Assembly (NCBI RefSeq): GCF_002288925.2
Contig: NW_022098037.1
Coordinates: 2,444,384 to 2,508,383, forward strand
Reading direction: 5' to 3'
Length of the DNA stretch: 64,000 bases
Source of the DNA: Delphinapterus leucas
Taxonomy: Eukaryota; Chordata; Mammalia; Artiodactyla; Monodontidae
The notes under the pieces were generated by a model, which was not told where the DNA came from, did no database searches, and worked only from the letters and a program-made list of their open reading frames with translations. A program made the position numbers and the translations under genes. This document shows positions 46,481-59,038 of this stretch, in pieces (positions within the stretch are counted from its first letter, which is position 1; every line of letters begins with the position of its first letter).

Positions 46481-48109
46481 GCATGCTTTATAAGAAGGGG
46501 AAAGTGACAAAAGTTGAGATATAGGAATCTCCAATATATAGATGGTGTGGTTAAACTATGATCACTTCCAAGTTCCATCTTCAGGGTAGACTTGTTTACC
46601 CCCACACGATCCATACATTCTGATGAGATTCAACTTTTTTTTTGGTGGAGAATGAGTTATAAATATGGGCAACTGAAAAAACATTGAATTTTGTATCAGA
46701 AAGTGCATGTCTTCTGCCCATTTCCAGATGAACATATGGAAATCCAGGGGAGAAAATGCCTTGCCCAAGGATGTAGAGCTAGCTTGCAGTAGACTTGTAG
46801 GTATTTTGATTTTCTCTTCTGTACTGTTTCTTCTCCACTACAAGACTTCTGTCTGCAATGCATGCTGCTCAGTACCAGCAATGACTCAGGAAACACTCAG
46901 TTTATTCCCTAGTAGCTTTGCTGGTGAATTCCATTCAGTCCTCTGGACTCTTCACACTGATTATCAAGGTGGGGTTGGACATAACCAGATCTGGCCAAAC
47001 AGCACACGTCTCATCACCTTTCCTTCATCTATGTTAGGTATTACCAATCAGTTCAGTGCTATATTCCTAATGAGCTCAGGACACCCCCAGAGTCCTTAAC
47101 ATGAGGCTTTAGGCAGTCAGTGTCAATCAGTTGGTGTTTGTAAGAGAATTGAAACCCATTTTTCATCCCTTCAGGAATTGCTGTAGCCCCCATTTCTTTT
47201 GTTTCTGGGATCAATGCAGTGGGCAGTGATGCTCTGAGGAACTTCATCAGCCTTTTGACTGGCATCTTGTCCCCCATCATATATCTTTAGATTATTATCG
47301 AGCAGGCAGTCCATTGTTCTAATAGCACCTGTCTTTCCTGTGCTGCATGTATAATCACCTGTGAGATGGTGTGCTGGAGAGGTACTTCCTACCCATTGTG
47401 GATTTTTCCATTAATCCAGCTCTGCTGAGGCCTGTGCTGGGTTCTGGATTTCTTCTTTGTGAGAGTTTGGCAGACCAGAGTATTTCCCACTTATAGTTGG
47501 AACAATTCAGGCACTAAGAAAGGAAAGGTAGAGGTGTAAGACAGAAAGTCAATAATGGAATTTGAGCCCCTGGACTTCTGAAGCTTCAACAGCAACATGG
47601 CGTACCTCCCTAACACTTATCACTCAGTATTTCCTAAAATACTTCTCAGATTTAATATATAGTTCTTTCTTTCTTCAAGTTAATTTTTTTGAATGTATAA
47701 GAAAGATGATATTTCTGAATTGATAGTGTGTCTGAGACTCAAAAACAGTGTGCCAGATGGCTGGAGCAGCAGGAAACGTATCCCGTCAGGAGTGCAGAGG
47801 TAATTGTGAAGGAATGGAGAAAAGGTGGGAGGGATTGTAAAATGATAAGGAGGGAATAGAGAGAGGCTAGGTTACTGTAATAATCTTGAAAAGAAATTCC
47901 TGTTGGATTTCATGACATTTAGTTAATTGATCATAGGTATTCATCGTAGGATTTCTTTATTTCCAACACTGTCCTAGGTATCTTGAAACATGTGAGTGAT
48001 ATGGCTCCTTTTTTCAGGGAAATGTAAAATCTCACCAGAGAGATAACTACTTATGAACGGATTAGAGAAAAATGTGAGTTGTCTCCCCATCAGCTTACGT
48101 GTTTGGAAT
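46481..48109. other. Unassigned DNA with a weak MIR trace
   Basis: 46700-46800 resembles antisense MIR ('gccttgcccaaggatgtaga', 'gctagcttgcagtag'). The rest shows no family. A 130-codon plus frame (46707-47099) begins within that trace and looks fortuitous. Confidence 0.4.
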
Positions 48110-48325
48110 TAGTATGTCACCCTTCTGATCTTAGTTCTGGGATGACACCACTTACGGTCTAGTGCTTGGACACCACCTGCTTGGCAGGTCTCTCTCCACT
48201 TCGTTTTCATCTTCTTGGTGGTTAGTCACCCAGGATGGTGTTTAATTCCTTCTTTATCCTTAGCTCCTTGCACCATTCCAGGCACATAAAAGAGACTCAG
48301 TCATTGTTGACTTGTTATTTGTCTC
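48110..48325 (+). mobile_element. L2 LINE 3' end (probable)
   Basis: 'agctccttgcaccattccag', then 'gcacataaaagagactcag', matches the L2 terminus; upstream similarity is weak. Confidence 0.5.
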
Positions 48326-48384
48326 TGTGCTTTGGCTCTTGTAGTTCTTCCTTCTAACTCAACCATTTGGAAAACTCAGATTCA

Positions 48385-48720
48385 CCCCCTCCTGATTTCA
48401 CACCTGTATTATTCTGCTCTCTTCCAATTTTTCACTCTTGCCAGATCGATCTTTCTAAAATGCCACTTTTCTCAAATTGTTGCCTTGCTCAAGGATTTAT
48501 GGTTGTTCCCTATTGCCCATGTTGTCAACTCTATACTTTTCTGCTTAAGCTTTTAAGACCTCCCCATTATCTCCCTTTATCTCATCTATGCATCTGTATC
48601 CATCTTATCCTCAAAACAAGCCTGGGGCTTCATTAAGGTCAATCTGCTTCTTAGTTCCCCTCTATACTTATGTTAAATTCAGCTTCTGAGCGTGTGAGTC
48701 TGCTTCTCTGCTTGCCATGA
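48385..48720 (+). mobile_element. L2 LINE fragment (ORF2 C-terminus)
   Basis: 'cactcttgccagatcgatct', 'ccttgctcaaggatttatgg' and 'ttttaagacctccccattat' follow the L2 ORF2 end. Confidence 0.6.
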
Positions 48721-48914
48721 GCAGCCTTCACTGGGCTCTTCTGTAGTTTACTTATCAAGCTCCATATCACTCAACAAGACTTCTCTCATTCATCAGTCAG
48801 TTAATCAGCACACAGTAACGGACTGTCTACCATGGAAATAAAGATCAGGAAGACGTGATTCATGCCCTTAGGAATCTCACACTAATGCAGTACTCTAGCC
48901 TTGCGCTAAGCATA

Positions 48915-49112
48915 GTGTTTTGTGCTTTGCTGTTGAATTGAGTGACAGTGGTGGCCCCTCCACTGCACGACCTTGGACAAACTTCCTAATCTTCCTCTGA
49001 CACGTTCCTTATCTAATGGAAGTAACAATATAAATATAGATATAGTTATATAACTTATTGCCTGGCTCATTGTAAGCACTCATTACTTTAGCTATTATTA
49101 TTATTATTAGCA
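48915..49112 (+). mobile_element. MIR SINE with (ATT)n tail
   Basis: 'cgaccttggacaaacttcct', 'ccttatctaatggaagtaac', 'attgcctggctcattgtaag', then ATT units at 49093-49111. Confidence 0.8.
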
Positions 49113-49499
49113 CAATACACACTAAAATGTAGTCTCACATTGTCTTATAACAGTTTCATAGGTTTAGCAGTTTTCTCAGTTGGGCTGGAAGCTTTGGGTG
49201 GACCAAGTGTTGTTCTTGCTCTGGTAGAGCCAACACGTGCCACGTGCAGGGCCAGGAGATATTTCCTGGAAAGCTTCTTGTTGATGAAATGTGAGCAGCT
49301 CACCTGAGGTCTTCCACATCTGCTGCCGTGACCAGTGTGAGAAGGACCCAGTGAAACAGCCTGGGATTGGTCTTCTCAAGAGGCAGGGCAAATAGCACCA
49401 GGAGGAGAGTGAGTAGTCACGCAAAAGAGGAAGATACGGGCTTTTACGAGTCTCCAAGTTTACATAAAAAGGGTTTTAGAAAGTTGGGGTAAAGATGAA

Positions 49500-49700
49500 G
49501 AAGAGCGTTTGTTGGGTGTGCCTGTGTGCCAGGCCGTGGACTTGCTACTTTCATAGGCACCATCTCATTTATTCCTCATAACAGCCCAGTATGGCTGGTA
49601 TTGTGTCTCTAGTTCATGTTTGGGGAGCCTGAGGTTTAGAGTAGGTATTTGCCTGGCAGAGGTCACCCAGGGAGTAATCGGCAGGATTTTCTGCTGTACT
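49500..49700 (-). mobile_element. MIR SINE, antisense
   Basis: 'ctgtgtgccaggccgtggac', 'tcctcataacagcccagtat', 'gcagaggtcacccagggagt'. Confidence 0.8.
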
Positions 49701-51915
49701 GTAGTATGTGTGATATTTGTGCTGTGTGACAATTTCTAAGGAAGTCTGGCAAAATTTGTACCTCTTAATTTAATTTAATGAGGCACATATGGAGCAGATA
49801 ATAATGAGCAGTCACCGCTCTGTTTTGTTTGTTCGCGCTCTGCCTTGCTTCAGGCCTTATCCTCATAGAATCTCAACAGCGGGTGTGTATGGGTTTGGCC
49901 TTGGTGCATATGAAGAGCACAGCAATGCCTCTTGCCTGGGCATCCTTTATGCAGTACAAGGGTATAAGGGATGATCTGAGAGACATCAGTAAACACCCTT
50001 CTTCCTCTGTCAGGCGCATCACTCTAGGTTATCTGGAATGTCTACGTTGCTTATGTCTTTGGGTAAAGCTATTAGAGGCTCCTTTAAAAAACAGTCATGT
50101 ATCTTAGCAAGGGGGACCACATGAAGCACTTACCAGTGATCAGTATCCTGGCTCAGTGCGTGAGCATGTCGCAAGGGCCTGGATGGAATGGGAGGAAGGA
50201 CAGATAATTTTTTATTGCAAAGAGAAAAATGGGAAAACTTGGACACCAAAATGGGAATCCTGGTTAGCCAGGGAGAGTAGGAGGCTGCCACATACACAGA
50301 GGTGGGATACAATTGTGGATGTACAAGTACCCAAGATAAGCTTTAATTTAGCACAGACCCTGACCATTGGAAGGGTAGCAGGAACCACCAGCAGGCTTCC
50401 TTGCTTGTTGGCTGTGGGTTGCTGGGCATTGCCTCACTTTGTTTTGCTGGTGGATTCTTTTCCTTAGCGCCGTTTTTCATGAAAGCTGTGCTGTTCTGCA
50501 TTTGCCTGAGGATAAGAGCATCTTTTTAAATCTGTAACAGTTTGTTGTGGGTGTTTTCTGGAGATGAGGCTCATTAACTGTCACAGTAAAGGGATTCTGG
50601 AAGCCTCCCCTGTAGGTCAGAAGGACCTCCCAGGCCCAAGAGCTATTTATGTAGGGGAAGAAAGGTGAGGGCAGTGGGTGCACAGCAATATTCTGTCAGT
50701 GATACCTTGTTCCTTCTCCTGCCACACCAGAAATTCACCCTCCCTCACGATTTGGGATAATTAAACAAACAACGCAAGCATTAGGTTAAATCAAACCAGG
50801 CAACTTTGATTTCCAATCTCTTAAAACCTGTGTTGGAGCAGAGGGAGAAGAGAAGATAAAAGCAGTCCTTTGGAAACTTCCAATTGCAAAGCTGTTTACC
50901 TGGGGCATGATAGCATGTACAATTATCAGCCTTGTTTGACTCCCAATTATTCTTGTGACATAGACACAGATTATGGGGTGGGAGTGCGGGGAATAAAACC
51001 TAACATGTTAATGTTATGTCCTACGTAACCTTACAGCCAATTGTTGGAGAATCTGACCTTGTTAAGACTTGGAGCTGAACAAAACTAAATTATTGCATAA
51101 AAGTCCTTTGTACCAGAGTTAAGCAGTATGTAAATCTTTCCCATCCCTTCTTCTAGAGATGGAGACAGAATGAGCATAAAACTGCCCTTTTCAAATCTTG
51201 GCCATCGATTAAAATGTGTACATCCACATTTTAAACCCTTAGTGCTAAGGGTTTTTTCTATGAGAATATGTAGGCCCCAGAGAGGATGAAGGCAGTTCTG
51301 TTGAGATGCGTGAAGAAGGTCAGAAGTCAGAACACAGTTATTCCAGAAATCTAAGTGGATTAAAAGTGGGCAGCAAAAGAATACTGTCAAAGGATGCAGT
51401 CTTCACTGTGAAAAACACTTTTTAGCATGTAGGTATTTACTGTGCATTTCACTTAGATTGGCATGCAGTTCATGGTTATTGGAGGTTCTTTGTTTCATGC
51501 ATTGTTTAATTTGCATAAATAATCTCATGGTTTCATAAAAGTGAGATATTCAGTTTGTTTGGCAATCCTTAAAGAGGAAATTCTTGGGAAAGCTGATTCA
51601 TCTTTGAAGCAGAATTAGAGAACAACAGGCATGGGGCAAAGCATAGGTCATCCTTACCAAGAAAGGAATCAGAAAGGAAGGAAAACCTTTGTTATGGCTG
51701 ACCCTTTTACATTTCTAAGTCATGGGATCACTCTGTGATTGCCAGCATGAGAAGCATTTTATAAAATCTCTTAAAATTTTGTTACACTTCTTTTATACAA
51801 TACCAGTGAAGTTTCTCTTTGTTTATGTTCACAATTACTAGAAGTTGTTTGGAGATCTATCTATAGACTTTCCCAAGTGAAAAAGTATTAGGTTGTGGGC
51901 TAGGTTTCTTTTTTT
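49701..51915. other. Unassigned DNA
   Basis: No interspersed repeat recognised in 2.2 kb. Frames at 49829-50107 and 50156-50467 (plus) and 51085-51390 (minus) show no family resemblance or obvious splice sites. Confidence 0.45.
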
Positions 51916-51918
51916 TTG

Positions 51919-52044
51919 GTGTGTGTGTGTGTTTGGTTTATATATATTTTTGTATATATGTGTGTGTGTGTGTGTGTGTGTATGGGGGTATTTACATATA
52001 TATATATTTGTGTCTATATGTATATATGTGTATACATATATAAA
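51919..52044. repeat. Compound (TG)n(TATG)n microsatellite
   Basis: TG runs up to about 24 bases (51960-51982), with TATA/TATG units on both sides. Confidence 0.95.
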
Positions 52045-52182
52045 ATGTTGTGGCTGGACTGGCCCTTTGGTTATTATTATGATGGCAAAAACCATCAGGG
52101 AACTTTGAGGAACACGGTTTATTACAGTTTCCAGCAGGTACGTGGCCTGCCTGAGAGCTACATAGGGAGGATGTGGGTGGTT

Positions 52183-52193
52183 AGAGAGAGAGA

Positions 52194-52226
<33 letters not shown>

Positions 52227-52401
52227 CACGAGGGAGAGAAAGAGGGAGAGAGAGAGAGAGGGAGAGGGAGAGGGAGAGAGAGGGAGAGGGNNNNNNNNNN
52301 NNNNNNNNNNNNNNNNNNNNNNNNNNNNNNNNNNNNNNNNNNNNNNNNNNNNNNNNNNNNNNNNNNNNNNNNNNNNNNNNNNNNNNNNNNGAGGGAGAGG
52401 G

Positions 52402-52433
<32 letters not shown>

Positions 52434-52563
52434 AGAGGGAGAGAGAGAGAGAGGGAGAGGGAGAGGGAGGGAGAGGGAGAGGAGAGAGAGGGAGAGGGAG
52501 AGAGAGAGGGAGAGAGAGAGAGAGCAAGGGAGAGAGAGAGAGAGGGAGAGGGAGAGGGAGAGA
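52183..52563. repeat. Purine-only (GA)n / (GAGGGA)n tract around a gap
   Basis: Nearly pure purine on the plus strand for about 280 known bases, in GA dinucleotide and GGGAGA hexamer phases. The long Glu/Arg-rich and Ser/Leu/Pro-rich frames crossing it are artefacts of composition and run through N. Confidence 0.97.
52291..52390. other. Assembly gap, 100 N
   Basis: Exactly 100 N inside the GA tract, the usual placeholder for a gap of unknown size. True length is unknown. Confidence 1.
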
Positions 52564-52919
52564 ACCCAGGGCTCTGCCTTTTTTAGGGTTTGAGAGTGCT
52601 AGGGTTTCGTGGGTTCACTCTTTTTTGGCTAATTTAAAGTATCAGAGCAGGAATGAGGGCGTGGGACGGGAGAAGAGTCACTCAAGTGGTCAGTTGTCCA
52701 GGTTACCCAGGGCTTTCTGAAAGAGGGACCTTCATGGGTGGGGGTGGCCTAGTTCCTTGTCTGCTTGTTTTGCTGGTAGCTGTGTCATACATCTGTCAAC
52801 ATGTTTATTCAAGATGGATGTCTTTTGAAATGGATGCCTCAGCAATCAAAAGCTTAATGCCAGGCACTTACACTACAGAAGAGCACTGGAAATGGTAAAT
52901 ATGTAGGTTAATATAGCAT
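52564..52919. other. Unassigned DNA
   Basis: No recognised repeat or gene. Confidence 0.4.
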
Positions 52920-53765
52920 CTATCTACCTATCTTTTTGTCTTTTAATCTCTTAATATGTTTAATACTATAAGATTGTTTAAATCAATAATTATAACACTA
53001 TATTGTTGGGTTTATAACATATATAGATGTAATATATCTGACAGTAATAGCACAAAGTATGGGGGAAGAAATGAAGCATTATTGAAATGAAGTTGATATA
53101 TTTTACCAGAGTTAAGTCAGTATTAACTTGAGGTAGATTGTGATAAGTTAGAGATGCACATTGTAAACCCTAGAGCAACTACTAACAAAATAACTTAAAA
53201 AATGGCTAAAAAATCAACAGAAGAATTATAATGGTATCCTAACAAATAGTTAACTCAGAGGAAGGCAGTACATGAAGAACATAGGAACAAACAGAATCAC
53301 TTGGGAGGTTATTAAGATGCAGGTTCCTGAACTCCATCCCAGAGATACTGATCCCATTTATGGGACCCTGGTATCTACATTTTAAACACAAAAGTTTGGG
53401 AATCACTGCTACAGACTTCAGAGCTATACTGAAAAGAAATAAATCCAACTATATCAACACTTGCATGGAAATTTTAAAATACGAAGTCTAAAAGCAAATC
53501 CATCACATTAAATGGAAAAACAGATCTGCCTGTAACAATAATTCCAGTAAATGTGAATGGAGTAACTAACACTCCAATCAGAAGGTAAACACTGTTAGAT
53601 TTGATAGAACAGCAAGACCCAACTATATGCTGTCTTCAAGAAACATAGTTTAGATTCAAAGACACAAATAGGTTAAAAGTAGAAATATGGGAAAAGATGT
53701 TATCATGCAAACAGTAACCGTAAGAGAGCTGGAGGGGCTGTATTTGTATCAAAAGCTATCTTGGT
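52920..53765 (+). mobile_element. Old L1 (L1M-type) fragment
   Basis: Same module as 1890-2340 ('gtaaaccctagagcaactac') followed by early ORF2 text ('acccaactatatgctgtctt', 'caaagacacaaataggttaa', 'gagctggaggggctgtattt'). Interrupted by a MER5-like piece at 53290-53420. Decayed. Confidence 0.8.
53290..53420. mobile_element. MER5-like hAT fragment within L1
   Basis: 'cagaatcacttgggaggtta', 'ttaagatgcaggttcctgaa', and the end 'agtttgggaatcactg'. Confidence 0.75.
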
Positions 53766-53789
53766 GATTCTGACGTGCAGTCAGAAGTG

Positions 53790-54060
53790 AGAACCATTCA
53801 TTTCACCCACAGTGGGGCTGCAGAGCATCAGGGAAGGCTTCCAGGAGGAGGCAATATACAGGAGGTTAATTGATATCAATCAGGTAACGAAGATGGGCTG
53901 AAGGCCATTTTACCGAAAGGGAAGGATGCAGAGTGAGTCAGCATTAGGTGTTCAGTGAGCTACAGCTGGGGTTGTTTCAGGGCAAAATGAGAGGTTAGGA
54001 ATGGTGAGAGGGGGGCACAGGGCCTGATGGTGAGTGGCCTTACTTATCATACCCATAAAC
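53790..54060 (-). mobile_element. L2 LINE fragment, antisense (probable)
   Basis: 'ggaaggcttccaggaggagg' and 'gggcctgatggtgagtgg' follow the antisense L2 ORF2 end. Decayed. Confidence 0.5.
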
Positions 54061-54504
54061 AAAAGTTCTTTTGTGCTGGCATGTTACGTTTTAAGCGTAA
54101 TCGATATGAAACATGAAGAGGTGAGGAAGAAAAGAAGACCTATGACCATATAGTGGTGGAGGAATAAGGCTCGTGCAAGGAGGAGGGAGAAGGCAAGGAC
54201 AGTGGGCAGTTGCCATAGGCCCAGAGTCTCCTCTTAGTCTGGGGGCCTGTGTTTGGTTTGTGGTGAAGATGTGGGTGGGTTAATTTGGTTTACCATGCTT
54301 CATTTCAACAATGGCACACTTGAAGCTAATTTTTTGCCATAAAAATAATTAAAGCATTTGTACAGAGAAGGCTAGTTAATTTCATCTGTGCCCATTTCAA
54401 ATCTAAGACCTCAGTAACTGGATGGGGCTTTGTTCAAAACTGTTGAAAGTAAGAAAACTTCCACGGTTTGGGTCTTTATAATACTTTTTTCACAGTGTAT
54501 TGTC

Positions 54505-54660
54505 TGTAGTGGTAATTCCTGAACTTTTATGTTGAAATGTAGATAATAGGGTCCCACAAATGGGATCAGTATCTCAGGGATAGAGGTCAGGATCCTGCAT
54601 CTTAATCTACCAAGGTGATTCTGATACAGGAGTTTGTTGGACTCCGCTTTGAGAAGTGTA
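54505..54660. mobile_element. MER5-like hAT fragment
   Basis: 'gtagtggtaattcctgaact', 'ggatcctgcatcttaatcta', 'ccaaggtgattctgatacag' and an end 'ccgctttgagaag'. Confidence 0.6.
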
Positions 54661-56769
54661 TAGTTTCTGGACTTTCATCCTTGGCCTTCTTTTCTGTGTA
54701 TAATATGGTAGTCTTTTTACATATTGAGGAAACTCTTCTTTATAATGATGACTGTGCTCTGAAATGCAATGACCTAAAATTATCTGACGGAAAGGCATGC
54801 AAAAGCTAATTTAAATGTCAGCAGATTAACAAAATCTTCAGCATACTTAAATATTGGAAATGTTATCAAACAGAAATGAATGTTGTACAACAAAATACAG
54901 ATCAGTTACTTGAGGAGCTGCCAGAACTATTTTCAGAGGTAAAAGTTGGATCACGCTGTTCAATGCCAAATTCAGTTTCCTCAGCTTGTGGGGAAATCTG
55001 TATCTCACCGGCCTCCATGGTACTGTAGTAAGAATGAGGCCTCTGGACCAACCTAAACTTGAATCCCCGATCAGTTTTTTATGAGAATTTTCCCTTGCAC
55101 AGGGTCTTACTTGGGCTTTTTGAGTTTTGTGTTTTGTGTGTCTCATGTATAATAGATGGATAAGAGTACAGCCATGAAGGGTCATAGAGGGGATTAAATA
55201 AGAAAGTGTACATAAAGCACGAGGTGTAAGAATGTTCTTGGGAAACATTCGTTCCCTTTTGTACATATCCATAAATACCCACATATGGAACTAAACTTGT
55301 AGTTGATAATGAGAAGGACATATTCTAATAGTCCAGAGTTTATCAGTAGATGGTAACATGGTCCTGGCAGTATAAAGATGCAATTCAGCATGCTGACATC
55401 CTTTATCTGTTTCTCAGGGGAACAGGTTTCCTGCCTCAATAGTCAGAAAGGAGGACAGTACCCGGTCCTCCTGGCCTGTTTGGGGTGGGCGTGGTGAGGG
55501 ACGTGCCTGTCTATCTCAGGGGGTCTTCAGTCCTGTGACCTGATCCTGTCACCTCTTTTGCAGCCCTAACCTGGGCTAATCACAGGTCTATGTCCCTCCT
55601 GCCCTCAAAACCTCTGACCTTCAAGATGCTAGCAGATTTTAAGAAAGACTGTTAATTACCATGTTCAAGTACACAGGAGAATTGACAAAAGGTAATGAAT
55701 CATGAGGCTGACATTTTAAATATGGGAATAGTAGACATTTTAATAAATTTCCTCTCAGTAATATAATTTTTGGACAACCCTACTTCTGAAAAGATTCAAG
55801 CAGCCTAAGAAAATGCAATAAACTGAAAATGTAATTACTTAGGTGTCCACTCTGAGACCAGTGTTTAGATTGCATTTAAACTTTTTTTGGTGGTGGGGGG
55901 GAAAGTTTTGATAAGGATGTTTAGAGTAGAAGTTTCTTTACCTTTTAATAAATTCAGACGTCAAGGCAAAACCGAGCATTTTCTTTGCTGAACAAAGCAA
56001 ACAAACTAACGTGGCTGTGATTCTCAGGCAGCTCCAGGGGGACAGGAAGAAGAGGAAAGGTGATTCATAAGATCAGACAGACTAACGGAGGGTTCCATTA
56101 ATTCATTTTGGTTCTCACAACGCAGTTTTTGTTTGTGTCAAAACTGGCATAAAATATGAATTTGTTACTGATTATTATTTATTGCAAATTCAAAATTCTG
56201 AGGTCTTTTCATTGTAAAGAAAAAAGCAATCACAAATATGGCTCTTTTATTAGCAACAGGCTAGGCAATATTTGCTAACTTGTAAGTCTAAAGATTCAGT
56301 TCTGCAGTGTAGCCCAATTGTTTTCTGCATGGAAGATTACAGAAGAAAACAGGTTCCAGACCATCTTTTCTCCCTTTCATTTATTACCTGATTCTGAGGC
56401 AAACAATTTTAGAAAGAGTCCTTGTTGGAATAAGGAATAGAACCAAGCAAGTCGTACTTTATGTTGTGTCATGTATTTATTACATGATTATTGCATACTT
56501 TTATGAATGGGGGAGGATCAGGAATGTATGTGTATAAATCTGTCTGTGTTTTGGGTCAACACATATTTCTGTGATAAAAAGTTCTGATTTCTTGTAATAA
56601 GTATCTTTCCAGTGTGATTTCAGTTGAATTTATGTGGAAATCATAAATCCACTGTGATTTATGAGGAAATTACTGTTAAACTAGCTTAAAGTTATAAGAA
56701 GACTCTGTACAGAGATATCATGCTTGAGTCTCCTGCCTGAACTAGTGAGGAGAGATTGATAAGAATATC
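54661..56769. other. Unassigned DNA
   Basis: No interspersed repeat recognised over 2.1 kb. A 145-codon minus frame (54847-55284) has no recognisable family and no splice context. Confidence 0.45.
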
Positions 56770-57134
56770 TTTTTTTTTTTCTTTTTTTATAAATTTATTT
56801 ATATTTATTTTTTGGCTGTGTTGGATCTTCATTGCTGTGCGCGGGCTTCCTCTAGTTGCGGCGAGCGGGGGCTACTCTTCGTTAGGGTGCATGGGCTTCT
56901 CATTGCGGTGGCTTCTCTTGTTGCGGAGCACAGGCTCTTGGCGTGCCGGCTTCAGTAGCTGTGGCACGTGGGCTCAGTAGTTGTGGCTCGCGGGCTGTAG
57001 ACCGCAGGCTCAGTAGTTGTGGTGCATGGGCTGAGTTGCTCCCCGGCATGTGGGATCTTCCCGGACCAGGGCTCGAACCTGTGTCCCCTGCTTTGGCAGG
57101 CGGATTTTTAATCACTGCGCCACCAGGGAAGTCC
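56770..57134 (-). mobile_element. Long CHR-type SINE, antisense
   Basis: T-rich tail with TTTAT units, 'tcattgctgtgcgcgggctt', several 'agtagttgtgg' modules, an antisense B box 'ggctcgaacctgtgtcccct' and an end 'ccaccagggaagtcc'. It is about 365 bases, the longest SINE in the window. No clear target duplication. Confidence 0.95.
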
Positions 57135-58249
57135 ACCTTCCTGTTTTAACAGAAACGTCATAGAGTAAAATTAAAGCTGAACAGATCTTGTAGCCTGTAG
57201 TTACTTTTTTTTTTAAAACAACTCTGATGGCTTACTAGTCAAAAGACCTTTTCACATTCAGACAGCATAGCAACAATTGGATCAGGAAAACACTGGGTAG
57301 ACTGGGAAAAACTAAGAGAAACAGTGATGGAGAAAACACAGCTATGAGCATCTTGAAAATAAAAGCAGCATCTTGAAAAATAAGTGGAGCTATTTCACTT
57401 TGCTCTTTTGAAGGGGTAAAGTTTCCAGATACTTATTTTAGATATAAGAACGCATATACATTTTAAATGTAAAGAAAAGAAATGCCCAATTTCATTTCAA
57501 GAAATTATGTGTTGACTCCCATCGCATCCCCAGTATAGAGAATCTTGTATTTCTTTCCTAAAAGAAGGAGCAGGTAGGGAGAGAGGGCATAGCTTTCATA
57601 GCTCTTTCCTCTAAGAAATTTGAAGCTGCCTCCCTTGCCATTTTTTAGTGTTTTGCTCATGTTAAGTATACTTAGATGAATTTGAAGATGCTGAATCATA
57701 AATAATAGGCACAGTTACAAAGCTGCTGGAAATGTATGAAATTGCCGGTTTGAGCTTCAGTAAGGCACCAGGTCAGAAGCAAGTTCCCACTGCTCCATTC
57801 TCTGAGGCAAGTAGTTGCATACAGCCCTGCGTGAACTGCAAAGGGTTGTGTAAACTGTGTTTTTCCCTAGATTCATAACTGTGACATCAACACCAAGAAC
57901 TGGGCTAAAATGTTTTCTTCTCTCTACTCAGAATGAAGACAAAACCCCATTGGCTTCTATCCAGGTTTAGAAAAATATATTTGTCAATTTTTGTAATAAA
58001 ATTAATATCATGGATGACTAACCTTAAAATTAAGGTCAAGGATATTTACTTTGTTCCCCTGCACCAAAATCACTTCATATACCATTTCCACAAAGAACTA
58101 CCTCTCCAGAGTAGGGACATCACTTAAGCAATTGCAAGGAAGCCTTTAAGAACTGAGCTGTTCTAATGGGATATTTAGAAGGGTAATATTCTTAAGAAAG
58201 ACCTACTTGTTTGTTTTCAAAGAATGGGGAATTAGGATCCCCTTTTGAA

Positions 58250-58315
58250 TACTTTTCTTCCCTCCCTCCCTCCCTCCTTTCCTTTCTTTCTTGCTTCCTT
58301 CCACTCTTCCTTCCC
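58250..58315. repeat. Pyrimidine tract (TCCC)n/(TTCC)n
   Basis: Almost pure C/T over about 65 bases, with a regular ccctccctccctcc core. Confidence 0.92.
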
Positions 58316-59025
58316 ATTTAATTGTGATTTTTTGTAAAAGGCAAAATGATGTCATTACAGGTATCAGAGAACTTTCCCATAAACAAAAAATTTTCTAGTT
58401 GCTACTTTGAGTCCTTAATGCAGGCTAATATTTAAATTAGGAAAGTAAAGGTAAAGAGCAGAGGCATTTTCTATACTCAGCAACTGAGGAACTCTAAGCA
58501 TTTTAAATCTATTTTGATCATATTTATTAAGGATCAGAAGGCTGTTGAGAGCTAGTTTTTGAAAACCCTCTCAGATCTAAAATAACCACCAAAGACCTTT
58601 TCATTTTGAAAGAATAAACAGGATTATGAGACTAGGTAACTTTTTCCTTGAGGAGCTATAAATGCAAGTCATTAGTAAAGTTCATTCGCTCCATTGAAAT
58701 TCATTTCTTATAAGGTCTGCTGGATAATTATTCTTTCTAAACACAACAACAAAAGCTGAACAGATGTTTAGGTAGATAACAAGTTTGATGGATAAGATAT
58801 AATGAATCTGTTCTTTTCATTGTTTTTAATAAAAAAGATATATCTGATGGTAAGATTTCTTCAAGGTTCTTAATAGAATATGTTCCCTAGATTAAAGAAG
58901 AAGAAAAAAAAGGTGGTATAGAACTTGATGTGATACTAGGATAATGAAAAATGTATCACTTAACAAGGTCTGCATTATTCAGAGTTATGCCCATGCAACT
59001 GTGTGCTCTAATCCCCAGCCAATAC

Positions 59026-59038
59026 GTTGCTTGGTAAC
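59026..59038. promoter_or_regulatory. Imperfect X-box-like site
   Basis: gttgcttggtaac: one perfect RFX half-site (GGTAAC), the other with one mismatch, 1-base spacer. Confidence 0.35.

Noticed and set aside
46124..46507. 127-codon plus-strand frame
   Set aside because: Residues match the L2 ORF2 pattern and the surrounding DNA is L2; a relic.
51838..52593. 225-229-codon frames on both strands
   Set aside because: They run through 100 N and encode only low-complexity residues from the GA repeat.
54847..55284. 145-codon minus-strand frame
   Set aside because: No family resemblance, no splice sites, and an overlapping minus frame in another phase (55079-55321); expected by chance at this length.
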